Origin: Mycolicibacterium celeriflavum
GTDB lineage: Bacteria > Actinomycetota > Actinomycetes > Mycobacteriales > Mycobacteriaceae
Length of the DNA: 64,000 nucleotides
NCBI RefSeq assembly: GCF_010731795.1
Contig: NZ_AP022591.1
Coordinates: 2,046,001-2,110,000 of the forward strand
Direction of reading: 5' to 3'
A model generated the notes under the pieces. The model worked only from the letters and a program-made list of their open reading frames with translations. It had not been told where the DNA came from and made no database searches. Positions 1-9,986 of this stretch are shown piece after piece; the first letter of the stretch is position 1, and each line of letters opens with the position of its first letter. The translations under genes were made by a program, and so were the position numbers.

Positions 1-1
1 C

Positions 2-1246
2 GCCGCGGGGTTGAGCCAGATGGGATCGGCTGCCGCCGACATGCGGGCGGGAATGGCCGGCTTGGAGACGAATGTGACCGCGGTGTCGGGCTACCTCGAC
101 CCGCTTCGTGGTTTCGTGTCGTCGACTCCGAATTGCCCGGCCAACCCGATCTGTTCGGTTGTCGCCCGAGTGGTGCAGCCGGCTGACGACGTCATACGAA
201 GTTCAGCTCAATTGTCGAGCGGTGCAACCAAACTCACAGACGGGTCCACCGATGCCACCGAGGCGCTGGCGGCTCTGCCGCCTGCGGTGGACACGATGAG
301 CGCCCAGTTGCGACAGGCCCGCGCCGCCACTGCCGACCTCGCGTCCCTGACGACGTCGTTGGGCCCGCAGTTGCACCAGGTGACCGACTATCTGCAAGAG
401 ATCGCCACTGCGTTTCGGGACAGCGCAGCGGGCGGGTTCTATATGCCGCAGCGTGCGCTGGCCGATCCATCGTTGCGTGCCGCGCTGGACCGACTGATGT
501 CCGACGACGGGCGCGCGACCTACCTTCTTGTCTACGGCGATGGGCACGAATGGGGCGGCGAAGGCGCGCACCGGGCCTCGCAGATCGAGACGGCCGTCCG
601 GGAGGCGACGAAGGAAGGCACGCTCAAACCCACGGCGGTGCACATCACCGGCGTCGGTCCGGCGACCGCCGATCTGCAGCGACTGGTCGCCGGCGACACG
701 ACCATGCTGATGGCGGTGACGTTGGCGCTGATCTTCGGAATCGTTGCGCTGCTGTTGCGCAGCCCGGTCGCCGGCATCGTCGTGGTGGGCACCGTCGCCG
801 TGTCGTATGCGGCGGCGCTGGGCGCCAGCGTCGTCATCTGGCAACACCTGTTGCACCACGACCTGCACTGGGCGGTGGCACCCATCTCGTTCATCGCGCT
901 GGTTGCGGTCGGCGCCGACTACAACCTGTTGCTGGCCATGCGGATTCGCGAGGAAACGCATGCCGGGTTGGGCACCGGGATTGTGCGGGCATTCGGTGCC
1001 ACAGGTGGCGTGGTGACGGCGGCGGGCATCGTCTTCGGTATCACGATGTTCGCGTTGGCGGGTAGCAGCGTGCTGAGCATCGCGCAGATCGGGGTCACCA
1101 TCGGCGTGGGCCTGCTGCTTGACACGCTCATCGTGCGCACGTTCGTGCTGCCGTCGCTGGTGGCGCTGCTCGGCCGGTGGTTTTGGTGGCCGACCGTGCG
1201 ATTGGTCAATCCGCGACCTTCGCCGATTTCTGCAGGAGGATCGTGA
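2..1246 (+). CDS. MmpL-family RND transporter, C-terminal part (5' truncated by window)
   Basis: The reading frame is open from the first bases, so the start lies upstream. The first ~225 visible residues are a periplasmic domain rich in Ala/Ser with two cysteines (about C42 and C48 of the visible part) that may form a disulfide. The rest is a bundle of hydrophobic segments from about residue 231 to 390. The GADYNLLL motif near residue 301 is the Asp-Tyr pair of the second MmpL half, which relays protons. MmpL proteins export cell-envelope lipids or siderophores across the inner membrane of mycobacteria. The cargo cannot be told from this fragment. It converges on lpqB with a 53-bp gap. Confidence 0.9.
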   Translation, partial: AAGLSQMGSAAADMRAGMAGLETNVTAVSGYLDPLRGFVSSTPNCPANPICSVVARVVQPADDVIRSSAQLSSGATKLTDGSTDATEALAALPPAVDTMSAQLRQARAATADLASLTTSLGPQLHQVTDYLQEIATAFRDSAAGGFYMPQRALADPSLRAALDRLMSDDGRATYLLVYGDGHEWGGEGAHRASQIETAVREATKEGTLKPTAVHITGVGPATADLQRLVAGDTTMLMAVTLALIFGIVALLLRSPVAGIVVVGTVAVSYAAALGASVVIWQHLLHHDLHWAVAPISFIALVAVGADYNLLLAMRIREETHAGLGTGIVRAFGATGGVVTAAGIVFGITMFALAGSSVLSIAQIGVTIGVGLLLDTLIVRTFVLPSLVALLGRWFWWPTVRLVNPRPSPISAGGS

Positions 1247-1299
1247 GCGCTCGCTCGAATTCAACAGCCCTGACGCAGAATCGGCACGCGAACGGCCGG

Positions 1300-3057
1300 T
1301 CAGCCGGGCAGCACGGGTTCGGCGCCCGCCACCATCAGCGGGCGCACCTCGGCCCACGCCGGGTCCTCCTCGGCCACCGACCCGGACAGTTGCATGATCC
1401 CGCGCGCATCGGCCACGTACACGGTCGACGGGTTGGCCGCCACGGTGGTGACCGGCATCAGCAGGTTGCGGCTCGGCCCGTCGGAGTTGACGCCGTCGAG
1501 GTTGACGTAGGACACCGGATGCTGGGGATCGGTCCGGCTCACCACGATGTCGTCGCCCGTGCGCCACGACAGCGAAACCACAGTGTCGCGTAGGCCGAAG
1601 CCGAGCCGTCGCGGATAGGTCAGCGCGTAGCCACCGCCCGGCGTCTGCTCGACACCGGCCAGGATCACCCGACCGTCGATGACCATCGCGGCGCGGGTGC
1701 CGTCGCGCGAGAGCTGCAATTCGGTGATCGGACCGGGAAACTTGGTCGACACCAGGGTGGAGTCGACCGGGATGCGCGCCGGCTGACCCGAGGCGTCCTG
1801 GATGACGCGCACTACGTTGTTGCCGTCGATCACCACCCACACCGCGTTGTCGAGGGACCAGCTCGGACGCGACAGCTCTCTCGCCTCGAGTACCTGTGAG
1901 GCGTTCCCGCCGAGCGCACCCACCCACATCGACGACGCCATGTCGGGTGCGCCGGGCCGCAACGTCACGATCGACGCGACCTCCTGCCCGGTGCGCGACA
2001 CCGCCGCCGAGGTCTGGTTCGGCATCTGCCCGAACGGCCCGGGAACCCGGGGCGCCCGCTGACCGTCGAGGGCGACGAGCGAGCCGCCCACCAGCGCGTG
2101 CAGACCCGCCGCGACGCCGGAGGCCGCCCCCGGGTCGGTGGCCGCCACGTCGGACGTCTCCCACCCGTCGGCGAACCGCTCGTCGAGGGGCACGCTGTCG
2201 GCGTTGATCACGTACGGTCCGTTGATACCTGCGCGTGACAGTGTCCAGATCAGCTGCGCAGCAAGCAGTTGCCTGCTGTGCGGGTCGGTGGTGGACAGAT
2301 TTTCCAGATCGATTCTCGCCCCGCCGTATCCGCGTCCGACACCCGTCTTACCGCCGTCGGCGCGGGTCACCGGACCGCGAAGTTTGAGCGGTGGCTCGAG
2401 GAGGTTACGGACCGTCTTGGCCATCTCCGGACGCGGGCCGGCGATCAGCTTGCTCACCAGTTCGGTGGCCAACTGGTCGGGATCGGACACCGCGACATAG
2501 CGAGGGTCGGGCACCACGGTGCCGCCCGTCGGGTCGACGAAGTACAAGGTATTGCGCTTGTAGGTCGCTTGAAACTGTTGCCAGTCAAGGAAAACGCCGT
2601 TGGGCAACTTGTCGATGCGCCAGCCGTCCGGGGTCTTCACCAACTCGATCGGCCCAGGATCGGGCAGCGCGCCCTCTCCCGTCTCGAAAACCCCCATGTC
2701 CGACAGCGACCCCAGGATATCGGCGCGCATGTTCACCGAAACCCGTTCGGGGCCACGGGTTTCGACGAACACCACGTTGTCGATCAGAATCGCGCTGCCC
2801 GCGTCGTCCCAGGTACGAGAGGCAGATTCGGTGAGGAACTGGCGTGCCGCCAGGTGCCGGTTCGAGGGGTCGGCCGTGGCTTTGAGGAATTCGCGCAGCA
2901 GCACATCGGGGTCCATGCCCGGCGTCGGTTTGGGCAGGCTGGGCGGGGCAGGCCGGTCGACCGTGCCGATGGCCTGCGGCGACGACGAACTCGGCACGCC
3001 CGCGCAGCCCGCAAGTACCACCGCAAGCAGCCACACGACGGCCAGCAGCCGCCTCAC
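1300..3057 (-). CDS. lpqB: Lipoprotein LpqB, MtrAB-associated
   Basis: 585 aa, close to the usual mycobacterial length. The start is GTG at 3057, chosen because it overlaps the mtrB stop as GTGA and is followed directly by a lipoprotein signal peptide ([17 protein letters not shown]) with lipobox LAGC. The protein would be anchored outside the membrane. LpqB has a GerMN domain in the first half and a beta-propeller-like C-terminal half. In mycobacteria it interacts with the sensor MtrB and affects MtrA phosphorylation, cell division and antibiotic tolerance. Third gene of mtrA-mtrB-lpqB. A longer frame reaches 3186 but reads through mtrB and lacks a signal peptide at its start. Confidence 0.95.
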   Translation of the reverse strand: MRRLLAVVWLLAVVLAGCAGVPSSSSPQAIGTVDRPAPPSLPKPTPGMDPDVLLREFLKATADPSNRHLAARQFLTESASRTWDDAGSAILIDNVVFVETRGPERVSVNMRADILGSLSDMGVFETGEGALPDPGPIELVKTPDGWRIDKLPNGVFLDWQQFQATYKRNTLYFVDPTGGTVVPDPRYVAVSDPDQLATELVSKLIAGPRPEMAKTVRNLLEPPLKLRGPVTRADGGKTGVGRGYGGARIDLENLSTTDPHSRQLLAAQLIWTLSRAGINGPYVINADSVPLDERFADGWETSDVAATDPGAASGVAAGLHALVGGSLVALDGQRAPRVPGPFGQMPNQTSAAVSRTGQEVASIVTLRPGAPDMASSMWVGALGGNASQVLEARELSRPSWSLDNAVWVVIDGNNVVRVIQDASGQPARIPVDSTLVSTKFPGPITELQLSRDGTRAAMVIDGRVILAGVEQTPGGGYALTYPRRLGFGLRDTVVSLSWRTGDDIVVSRTDPQHPVSYVNLDGVNSDGPSRNLLMPVTTVAANPSTVYVADARGIMQLSGSVAEEDPAWAEVRPLMVAGAEPVLPG

Positions 3058-4706
3058 ACGGACTCCTGGGCGGGTTCGCGGTCGGGGGCGCGTCGCGACG
3101 GCACCTCGGGAGCAACAGGTTTCATGGGCAGCGGACTTGCCGTCACCTTGTGCCCCCGGACGAGCGGCAGCGTGAGGCGGAAGCACGCGCCCTTGCCCGG
3201 CTCGCCCCAGGCTTCCAGCCTGCCCTGGTGCAGGCGGGCGTCCTCGATGCTGATCGCCAAGCCGAGACCGGTGCCGCCGGACCGCCGTACCCGCGACGGA
3301 TCCGACCGCCAGAACCGGCTGAAGACCAGCTTCTCCTCGCCCGGCCGCAGTCCGACGCCGTAATCGCGGACGGTGACCGCGACGGTGTCCGCATCGGCGG
3401 CCATCCGGATCCGGACCGGCTTGCGCTCGGCGTGGTCGATGGCGTTGGCGATGAGGTTTCGCAGGATGCGCTCGACGCGCCGCGGATCGACCTCGGCGAT
3501 GACTTCCCGCGGGGGCATGTCGACGATGAGCTCGACGTCGGCATCCTGAGCGAGGTGCCCGACATTGTCCAGCGCGCTCTGCACCGTCGATCGGAGGTCG
3601 ACCGACTCGACGGACAGTTCGGCGACGCCGGCGTCGTGGCGCGAGATCTCGAGCAGGTCGCTGAGCAGCGTTTCGAATCGGTCGAGCTCACTGACCATCA
3701 GCTCGATGGACCGGCGCAGCGCGGGGTCGAGGTCCTCGCTGTGGTCGTGGATCAGGTCGGCGGCCATGCGCACCGTCGTCAGCGGAGTGCGCAGCTCATG
3801 GCTGACGTCGGAAGTGAACCGGCGCTGCAGATTGCCGAACTCCTCCAGTTGGGTGATCTGGCGGTGCAGGCTCTCGGCCATGTCGTTGAACGACATGGCG
3901 AGGCGGGCCATGTCGTCCTCGCCGCGCACCGGCATGCGCTCGGTGAGATGCCCTTCGGCGAACCGCTCGGCGATCCGCGACGCAGACCGCACCGGCAACA
4001 CGATCTGGCGTGCGACCAGCAATGCGATCGCGGCGAGCAGGCCGAGCAGCACCACCGCGCCGGTGGCCATCGTGCCGCGCACCAACGCGATCGTGGATTC
4101 CTCATTGTTCAACGGGAAGATCAGGTACAGCTCCAGGTTCGTCACCGGCGAGGACGTCGGGCTGCCGACGATCAGCGCCGGTCCCGAGAAGGTGTCGGTG
4201 TGCACGGTCGCGTACTGGTAGCTCACCTGGCCGGCCTTGACGAACTCGCGCAGCGCGTTGGGCACCTGCTGGACGGGACCAGCCGCGGTCGCCGCTCGCG
4301 GGCCGTCCCCGGGCACCAACAGAACGGCGTCGAAAGTGCCCGCCAGCCCGGGGTCGGTCTCGGCGGTGCGGTCGATCAGGGTATTGCGCGCGAGCTGCAG
4401 GCTGCTGTCGAGCGATCGGGTTTCCTCGCCCCCGACGATGCCGCTGACCGTGGAGCGGGCCCGATCGATCTCCTCGGTGGCGGCGCGCACCTTCACCTCG
4501 AGGATACGGTCGGTGATCTGGCTGGTCAGCACGAAGCCGAGCACCAGGATGACCGCCAGCGACAGGCCGAGCGTCAACGACACCACGCGCAGCTGCAGGG
4601 AGCGCCGCCAGGCAAGGCTCAACGCCCGACCCAGCGCGCCCAGCCCACGTACCAGCGGTGCCGATCGACGATGGATTCGTCGCCTCGAGCTGAAGATCAC
4701 GGCCAC
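3054..4706 (-). CDS. mtrB: Sensor histidine kinase MtrB
   Basis: 550 aa. TM1 is about residues 41-60 and TM2 about 212-232, flanking an extracytoplasmic sensor domain; then HAMP (~233-285), a dimerisation domain with phospho-acceptor H303 in [12 protein letters not shown], and a HATPase domain with N box (NLIANAID) and G boxes (GVGL, GGTGLGL). It phosphorylates MtrA and coordinates cell-wall synthesis with division. GTG at 4706 begins VAVIF; a second GTG at 4700 (VIF) matches the usual mycobacterial start better. Neither has a clear Shine-Dalgarno sequence, and both lie inside a palindromic repeat copy. It overlaps lpqB by 4 nt. Confidence 0.96.
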   Translation of the reverse strand: MAVIFSSRRRIHRRSAPLVRGLGALGRALSLAWRRSLQLRVVSLTLGLSLAVILVLGFVLTSQITDRILEVKVRAATEEIDRARSTVSGIVGGEETRSLDSSLQLARNTLIDRTAETDPGLAGTFDAVLLVPGDGPRAATAAGPVQQVPNALREFVKAGQVSYQYATVHTDTFSGPALIVGSPTSSPVTNLELYLIFPLNNEESTIALVRGTMATGAVVLLGLLAAIALLVARQIVLPVRSASRIAERFAEGHLTERMPVRGEDDMARLAMSFNDMAESLHRQITQLEEFGNLQRRFTSDVSHELRTPLTTVRMAADLIHDHSEDLDPALRRSIELMVSELDRFETLLSDLLEISRHDAGVAELSVESVDLRSTVQSALDNVGHLAQDADVELIVDMPPREVIAEVDPRRVERILRNLIANAIDHAERKPVRIRMAADADTVAVTVRDYGVGLRPGEEKLVFSRFWRSDPSRVRRSGGTGLGLAISIEDARLHQGRLEAWGEPGKGACFRLTLPLVRGHKVTASPLPMKPVAPEVPSRRAPDREPAQESV

Positions 4707-4821
4707 CGCCGAGCAGTCGAAATGATGTGGTCCACCCTAGCCGTGGAAATCGCCACCGCCGAGCGGTGAAGGATCACGGCCACCGCCGAGCGGTGAATCT
4801 CACGACCACGGCTGAGCCGTG
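4695..4821. repeat. Imperfect palindromic repeat array over the mtrA-mtrB junction and mtrB start
   Basis: Three small inverted repeats sit in the mtrA-mtrB gap at 4754-4768, 4781-4795 and 4807-4821 (spacing 27 and 26 nt). The first two are CACCGC-CGA-GCGGTG. The third is CACGGC-TGA-GCCGTG: the stem base has changed on both arms, so pairing is kept. A fourth, degenerate copy at 4704-4718 contains the mtrB GTG start. A longer shared core (GATCACGGCCACCGCCGAGC) is seen at 4695 and 4772. The RNA could fold into serial hairpins between the two coupled genes. Function is not known. Confidence 0.8.
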
Positions 4822-4826
4822 CGGAC

Positions 4827-5513
4827 TCACGGGGGTCCGGCCTTGTATCCCACTCCTCGAACAGTCAGCACCACCTGGGGGTTCTCCGGGTCCTTCTCGA
4901 CCTTGGCCCGCAGGCGTTGGACATGCACGTTCACCAAACGGGTGTCTGCGGGGTGCCGGTATCCCCACACCTGTTCGAGCAGCACATCACGAGTAAACAC
5001 CTGCCGCGGTTTGCGTGCCAGCGCCACCAGTAGGTCGAACTCGAGCGGTGTCAGCGAGATCTGTTCGCCCTGCCGGGTGACCTTGTGCGCCGGCACGTCG
5101 ATGTCGACGTCACCGATGGACAGCATTTCGGCGGGCTCGTCCTCGTTGCGCCGCAGCCGGGCGCGGACGCGGGCCACGAGCTCCTTGGGCTTGAAGGGCT
5201 TCATCACGTAGTCGTCCGCACCGGACTCCAGACCCAGCACCACGTCCACGGTGTCGGTCTTGGCGGTCAGCATGACGATCGGCACACCGGAATCGGCGCG
5301 CAGCACCCGGCACACGTCGATCCCGTTCATGCCGGGCAGCATCAAGTCCAGCAGTACCAGGTCGGGCCGCAATTCGCGGACCGCAGTGAGCGCTTGGGTG
5401 CCGTCACCGATGACCGCGGTGTCGAAGCCTTCGCCCCGCAGCACGATGGTGAGCATCTCGGCCAGCGAAGGGTCATCGTCGACAACCAGAATCCTTTGCC
5501 TCATGGAGTCCAT
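4827..5513 (-). CDS. mtrA: Response regulator MtrA
   Basis: 228 aa, the family length. An N-terminal receiver domain has acidic pocket D12-D14, phospho-acceptor D56 (LLDLMLP) and the K in KPF near residue 107. A C-terminal OmpR/PhoB winged helix follows (~130-228), ending in the recognition helix and VRGVGYKAGPP. It is nearly identical to MtrA of other mycobacteria, where it is essential and controls dnaA, ripA and other cell-wall genes. ATG at 5513 gives MDSMRQRI, the family start. First gene of mtrA-mtrB-lpqB; the mtrB start is about 120 nt downstream across a repeat array. Confidence 0.98.
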   Translation of the reverse strand: MDSMRQRILVVDDDPSLAEMLTIVLRGEGFDTAVIGDGTQALTAVRELRPDLVLLDLMLPGMNGIDVCRVLRADSGVPIVMLTAKTDTVDVVLGLESGADDYVMKPFKPKELVARVRARLRRNEDEPAEMLSIGDVDIDVPAHKVTRQGEQISLTPLEFDLLVALARKPRQVFTRDVLLEQVWGYRHPADTRLVNVHVQRLRAKVEKDPENPQVVLTVRGVGYKAGPP

Positions 5514-5603
5514 GGTGTCACCGAATTGCGATAAACCCCGGCTACCACACGGCGCGTTTCGCGTGTTGACCGGCTAAGGGGGTCCGCGCGGAGGCTTCGC
5601 GGC

Positions 5604-6236
5604 CTATCGGGCGGCCAGTTGGGCGGCGAGCGCGGCGGCGTCGACGTCGGGTCCGGCCACCTCCCAGCGACCGCACCAGCCACCGGCGGCCAGCGCGGCG
5701 TAGACGTCGGAGGTGCGCTGCTGCAGCCCGCCGTCGCGTTCATAGGCGTCTTTGGGCCGGTCGGCTTCGGTGTTGGCGCGGTGTTCGGCCCGCTTTGCCG
5801 CCAGTTCGGTCGGGACGGCCAGCAGCACCTGGGCATCCGGTCTCGGCAGTGCCAGCCGCTCGTACTCGAGGACTCGCACCCAGTCGACGACATCCCCGTC
5901 GGCGCCCTGGTGCAGGCGCGCGGCGCTGTAGGCGGCGTTGGACGCGACGTAGCGGTCGAGGATCACGACGTCGTAGCCGGCCTGCAGGCGTTCGATCTCG
6001 GCGCGGGCATGCGCACGGTCGAGCGCGAACAGCAGCGCCATCGCGTAGACCGACTCCGCCAGGTCACCGTGGGCGCCGTGCAGCGCCTCGGCGGCCATAT
6101 CGGCCTCGACGGAGTGGCCGTAGCGCGGAAACGCCAGGCTGGTCACCGTTCGGCCGGCTGCCTCGAATGCAGTTCGCAGGCCGTTGGTCAGCGTGCGCTT
6201 GCCCGCACCGTCGACACCCTCGATCACGATGAGCAC
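5604..6236 (-). CDS. tmk: Thymidylate kinase
   Basis: 210 aa from GTG at 6236. It converts dTMP to dTDP in the cytoplasm. The P-loop is at residues 7-14 (GVDGAGKR), and a DRY motif follows in ILDRYVASNAAYS, which binds the nucleotide and contacts the phosphates. The start was chosen because LIVIEGVDGAGK is the N-terminus seen across the family; the frame is open further upstream, but that part is not conserved. It lies just upstream of mtrA in the same direction with a 90-bp gap, the usual mycobacterial order. Confidence 0.93.
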   Translation of the reverse strand: MLIVIEGVDGAGKRTLTNGLRTAFEAAGRTVTSLAFPRYGHSVEADMAAEALHGAHGDLAESVYAMALLFALDRAHARAEIERLQAGYDVVILDRYVASNAAYSAARLHQGADGDVVDWVRVLEYERLALPRPDAQVLLAVPTELAAKRAEHRANTEADRPKDAYERDGGLQQRTSDVYAALAAGGWCGRWEVAGPDVDAAALAAQLAAR

Positions 6237-6324
6237 GCGGCGAGCGTAGCCGTACCCGCCGATGAGTTCCGTCAGCACCGAAGGTCTGTTCTGATGAGCG
6301 CCCCCACGACCGGAAGGAAGACAA

Positions 6325-7011
6325 ATGACGACGCACGCGGTCGGCACGCGCGAACAGTGGCGAGCCGCCTACGAGCGGCAGCTGGCGAAGGAAAAGGAAC
6401 TGACCCGACGGTCCACCGAGCTCGCCCGGGAACGTCAGGCACTGCCCTGGGTGCGGGTCGACAAGCAGTATCTGTTCGACACCACGGCGGGCCGTCGTAC
6501 GCTCGCCGAGCTCTTCGACGGTCGCTCACAGCTGATCGTGCGGCACTTCATGCACGGGCCGAACACTCCCCAGGGCTGCCCGGGGTGCACCTTCGAAACC
6601 GACAACCTGGTCGGCGCAGTTCCGCATCTCGCGCACCGCGACGTGACCTTCATCCTCTCGTCACGGTCGCCGCTGCCGGTGCTCACCGCGTACAAGCAGC
6701 GGATGGGTTGGGACGTCGAATGGGTGTCCTCGGGCGGCAGCGACTTCGACGCCGACTTCTTCGAGTACATGCATGTCCCGACGGCCCGCCGCGACTACGG
6801 ATCGGGCAGCGGAAGCATGCTCGACGTCATGGAGCTGATGGCGCTGAGCTGCTTCGCACTCGAGGACGGAGTCGTCTACCACACGTACTCGACCTACGAC
6901 CGCGGCACCGAGGCGCTGAACGCCACGTGGCAGCTGCTGGACCGGGCGCCGAAGGGACGGGGCGAGGACTTCTCCGACTGGCCGCGCAAGCGCGACGAAT
7001 ATCCGGCGTAG
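6325..7011 (+). CDS. DUF899 family thioredoxin-like protein
   Basis: 228 aa. It starts at ATG 6325 behind a purine-rich ribosome site (GGAAGGAAG). The DUF899 family has a thioredoxin-like fold. Supporting features are the N-terminal basic coiled stretch (LAKEKELTRR), the CPGC pair at C85/C88 in GCPGCTFETDNL, a motif around FILSSRSPLPVL, and the C-terminal KRDEYPA end. The two cysteines suggest a disulfide redox role, but no substrate is known. It stands alone, divergent from tmk and convergent with the YflT-like gene. Confidence 0.85.
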   Translation: MTTHAVGTREQWRAAYERQLAKEKELTRRSTELARERQALPWVRVDKQYLFDTTAGRRTLAELFDGRSQLIVRHFMHGPNTPQGCPGCTFETDNLVGAVPHLAHRDVTFILSSRSPLPVLTAYKQRMGWDVEWVSSGGSDFDADFFEYMHVPTARRDYGSGSGSMLDVMELMALSCFALEDGVVYHTYSTYDRGTEALNATWQLLDRAPKGRGEDFSDWPRKRDEYPA

Positions 7012-7101
7012 CGTTGCCACTGCAGGACGCTCAACATCACGCGACGAAAGTCGATGTCTTACTGCATCGTTCGGTTAACTGCGACCGTCCTCAGCAGCCG
7101 G

Positions 7102-7584
7102 CTATTGCGTGGGCGTGACGTAACGCGCCGCCTCTGCGGCATGGTCGGCCGAGACGTACACGTCGTAACGTTGTGCTTCCAAGGTCTGGATGCTTGAGAA
7201 GTCCCGACCGCCCCGAGTGGACCAGTGAGCGACGAAGCCGAAGACGGCACCCCAGAACGCGCCGATCACCGTCGCGATCAAGACCACCCATATCCACAAC
7301 GGACCGACCGCGAAAATCGCGAAGAGCAGTCCGATCAGCAAGCCGAACCATGCGCCGCTGCCGGCGCCCGCCAGCGCGGCCTTCCCGTTCGTCATCCGGC
7401 CGGTCACGCGCTCGACCGTTCGGACCCCGTCGCCCACGATGCTGATGTGGGCCACCGGAAAGCCGCCGTCGGACATGCGGTCCACCAAGTGTTGCGCGTC
7501 GGGATAGTTGTCGAACGACGCGATGACCTCGCGCCTGGCCGACGCAGCGGCGGGTTGATCGTACGGGCGGTGCGGGGTGGTCAT
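7102..7584 (-). CDS. General stress protein 17M/YflT-like membrane protein
   Basis: 160 aa. A small N-terminal soluble domain (about 15-70: VIASFDNYPDAQHLVDRM, FPVAHISIVGDGV) resembles the general-stress YflT domain. A glycine-rich hydrophobic hairpin follows (about 72-118: GAGSGAWFGLLIGLL, then WVVLIATVIGAFWGAVFG), and the soluble tail returns to a YDVYVSADHAAEAARYV motif. It is probably an inner-membrane stress protein. The upstream sequence has GGAGGG before the ATG. A weak SigF-like motif nearby has the wrong spacing, so I do not call a promoter. Confidence 0.75.
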   Translation of the reverse strand: MTTPHRPYDQPAAASARREVIASFDNYPDAQHLVDRMSDGGFPVAHISIVGDGVRTVERVTGRMTNGKAALAGAGSGAWFGLLIGLLFAIFAVGPLWIWVVLIATVIGAFWGAVFGFVAHWSTRGGRDFSSIQTLEAQRYDVYVSADHAAEAARYVTPTQ

Positions 7585-7712
7585 GTTTTCCCTCCAGACG
7601 TTTGGCTATCGCGATTGGGTACCCGTCGCCGTGAACGCGTATTCGTCACCCGATCAGGCCTCGCCGCGACATGCATGCCTGCCCTGCATGAAGTGCGCCG
7701 TATGGTCGCCAA

Positions 7713-8618
7713 ATGACCTACTCCATCGTCGCTCGTGACGCCCAGACCGGCCTGATGGGCGTCGCCTGTCAATCCCAGGCGTTCGCGGTGGGCGCCAGCG
7801 TTCCGTGGGCGGTGTCCGGCAGCGGGGTGATCGCTACCCAGTCGATGGGTGAACCCATGTACGGCGAACTGGGTCTGGACATCCTGCGTGCGGGGCTGAC
7901 CGCAGTCGAGGCGCTGACCGCGTTGCGAAGCGTGGACGCGAATCCTGAACGCCGCCAGGTGGCGATGATCGATACCTGCGGGAACGTCGCTGTGTACACC
8001 GGCGAGGCGTGTGTCCCCGCGGCCGGTCACCTCGAGGGCAATGGCTGCGTGGCCCTGGCGAACATGGTTGTCTCAGAAGCCGTCTGGGAGGCCATGATCG
8101 ACGCTTGGGAGCACACGCAGGCATCGGTGCCGGCGCGGCTGGCCCGGGCGCTACATGCGGCAGAAGACGAAGGCGGTGACATGCGCGGCAAGCGCTCAGC
8201 GGCGATGGTCGTCGTCGATCCCACCACGACCGGCCGGCCGTGGCACGACCGTCTGGTCGATCTGCGTGTCGACGACCACGAGGATCCGCTCGGCATGCTG
8301 GACCGCCTTCTCGCCCTCAATACCCGCTACCACAATGCAGTCGAAGCATTCGATCTCGCCCTTGGCGGCAACATCCAAGACGCGCTCGCCAGACTCGACG
8401 GGGCACCCGCTCCAGATCCCGTGCGGGATCCCGACATCGCGTTGTGGACAGCACTTGTGTTGGCACTGGGCGACCGTGAGGACGACGCCGCCCGTGTGCT
8501 GGCCGAGTTGTCCTCCACTGCACCACAGTTCGTCGAAGCTGCTCGCCGCTTCAGCGAGGTGAGACTTCTTCCCCCGAACACGCCCGTCACCCGGTTGCTC
8601 GACGAACTACAGCGCTAG
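7713..8618 (+). CDS. DUF1028 family protein (Ntn-hydrolase-like)
   Basis: 301 aa from ATG 7713. The N-terminus TYSIVARDAQTGLMGVACQS, with alternating hydrophobic strands, followed by ATQSMGEPMYGELGLDIL and GNGCVALANMV, is the DUF1028 pattern (Ntn-hydrolase superfamily). The last ~90 residues look like a helical tetratricopeptide-like tail (DALARLDGAP... DDAARVLAEL). No substrate is established for the family; neighbouring genes here do not help. It converges on the lipase gene with a 20-bp gap. Confidence 0.85.
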   Translation: MTYSIVARDAQTGLMGVACQSQAFAVGASVPWAVSGSGVIATQSMGEPMYGELGLDILRAGLTAVEALTALRSVDANPERRQVAMIDTCGNVAVYTGEACVPAAGHLEGNGCVALANMVVSEAVWEAMIDAWEHTQASVPARLARALHAAEDEGGDMRGKRSAAMVVVDPTTTGRPWHDRLVDLRVDDHEDPLGMLDRLLALNTRYHNAVEAFDLALGGNIQDALARLDGAPAPDPVRDPDIALWTALVLALGDREDDAARVLAELSSTAPQFVEAARRFSEVRLLPPNTPVTRLLDELQR

Positions 8619-8638
8619 CGTCCCACGGAGACGTTGCC

Positions 8639-9952
8639 CTAGAAACGCCCGCAATTGGGAGTGGTCGGTTTGCCGTTGAACCGGTCAGCGATCCACTGCA
8701 TCGCCGGCTCCCCGTCGACGAGCATCGGGAGGCCGTGGTTGACCATCGCTTTGTTCAGAAACGGCGGTTGCTCGTTGGTACGCGCCTCGACGTCGGCGCC
8801 CTGGGCGCACCAGTCGCGACCGAGCTGCATCGCCGGCGCCCAGGGAACCAGCGGATCGAACCGGTTCGCGTTGATCAGCACCGGGGCATTGGGCTTCATG
8901 CGCCCCAGCTTCTGTTCGTCGAAAAGCGACTTGTACGGCTCCTTTTCGACGAGCGCGAAGATGTCCTCGTTGAAGTATGGCTGCAGGTGGCGAAACATGA
9001 ATTTCGTGAGCGTCTCGGCGACGCACTGGTCTTGCACCTTGAAGAGCATGTCAGCGCCGCGCGGGGTCAGCGTCGCCCTGATCGCTTCCTCGTGTTCGGG
9101 GTAGGCCGTGATCACCCCATTCAGCGCATAGCCCACGGCTCCGATCAGCATGCTGCCGTCGATGAACGGGAACAGCGCCTTCAGGTCGGCGGGCGGTGCT
9201 CCGGCGTAGCTACCGACGACGTGGATTTCGGGCGCGTACGACTCGGCCATCTCCGCTGCCGATGCCGCCGCGCCCCCGCCCTGCGAGTAACCCCAGAACG
9301 CCACCGGACCGTTCCGGGTCAGCGAGGTGCCGGGGAGGTTCTTGGCGGCGCGGGCCGCGTCGAGCATCGCGTGGCCCTGCGACACCCGATTAGCGTAGGT
9401 GTGCAATCCCGGCGTGCCGAGGCCCTCGTAGTCGGTCATGACGATCGCGAAGCCGCGGGCGACCATCGTGGCGACAAACAACTCCTCGTAGTTGAACGCC
9501 AGGTCGAGGTAGGGCGACCAGTGGATGCCCTGATTGAACTGTCGAGACGGTGCGCACTGGTCCCCTTGCCCCTGCGTGCCGGGTCCGTAGACGATCAGCG
9601 GCCGCGTTCCTTGTCCCGGCCAGGGGACGTGTGGCTCAAAGTAGGTGCCGGTGACGACGTTTGGGTTTCCCCGAGCGTCGTTGCTGCGGTACATGATTCG
9701 CGTCCCGTCCGCCATGATCATGCCGAGTTGACCCGACGGCTCCAACACCAGCCGGGACGGCTCGGAGCGGACGATGTCGCCAGGTTGGCCCGGCGGCAAC
9801 GGATCTGGCGGAGTGTAGAACGCCTGATATTCGTCTTCGTTGAAGTACGGATGATGGTCGTCGATGGTCGGGTCGTCGGCGCGCGCGTGCGGCGGGATTC
9901 CCAGGCTTGCGATCAGTAGCAGCGCAATCAGAACCCCCGCGACCCGACCCAC
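8639..9952 (-). CDS. Secreted lipase/esterase, LIP (secretory lipase) family
   Basis: 437 aa with a Sec-type signal peptide (about residues 1-25, ending PHARAD). An alpha/beta-hydrolase core follows. The nucleophile elbow is GYSQGG (S223), the likely acid is D in NRFDPLVPW, and the likely base is H in MVNHGLP near the C-terminus. Candidate oxyanion-hole residues are around YGPGTQGQGDQC. Mycobacteria carry several such exported lipases that attack acyl glycerols or short-chain esters. It starts GTG 9952 on the same strand as sahH, separated from it by a strong hairpin, so it is probably transcribed on its own. Confidence 0.88.
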   Translation of the reverse strand: MGRVAGVLIALLLIASLGIPPHARADDPTIDDHHPYFNEDEYQAFYTPPDPLPPGQPGDIVRSEPSRLVLEPSGQLGMIMADGTRIMYRSNDARGNPNVVTGTYFEPHVPWPGQGTRPLIVYGPGTQGQGDQCAPSRQFNQGIHWSPYLDLAFNYEELFVATMVARGFAIVMTDYEGLGTPGLHTYANRVSQGHAMLDAARAAKNLPGTSLTRNGPVAFWGYSQGGGAAASAAEMAESYAPEIHVVGSYAGAPPADLKALFPFIDGSMLIGAVGYALNGVITAYPEHEEAIRATLTPRGADMLFKVQDQCVAETLTKFMFRHLQPYFNEDIFALVEKEPYKSLFDEQKLGRMKPNAPVLINANRFDPLVPWAPAMQLGRDWCAQGADVEARTNEQPPFLNKAMVNHGLPMLVDGEPAMQWIADRFNGKPTTPNCGRF

Positions 9953-9986
9953 GCGGCGGAGGTTAACAAAGCAACGCCGAAACTGC

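Noticed and set aside
203..2164. A 653-codon open frame on the minus strand across the MmpL fragment and lpqB
   Set aside because: Arg/Gly-rich composition and overlap with two well-recognised genes show it is a GC-rich shadow frame.
4697..4783. A 28-codon leader ORF from GTG 4783 ending as GTGA on the second mtrB start
   Set aside because: It consists of repeat sequence, has no ribosome site, and similar frames arise by chance in GTG-rich repeats. Only noted.
7600..7625. SigF-like GTTT...GGGTAC upstream of the DUF1028 gene
   Set aside because: The spacer is 13 nt; SigF promoters use 15-17. Left out of the promoter list.
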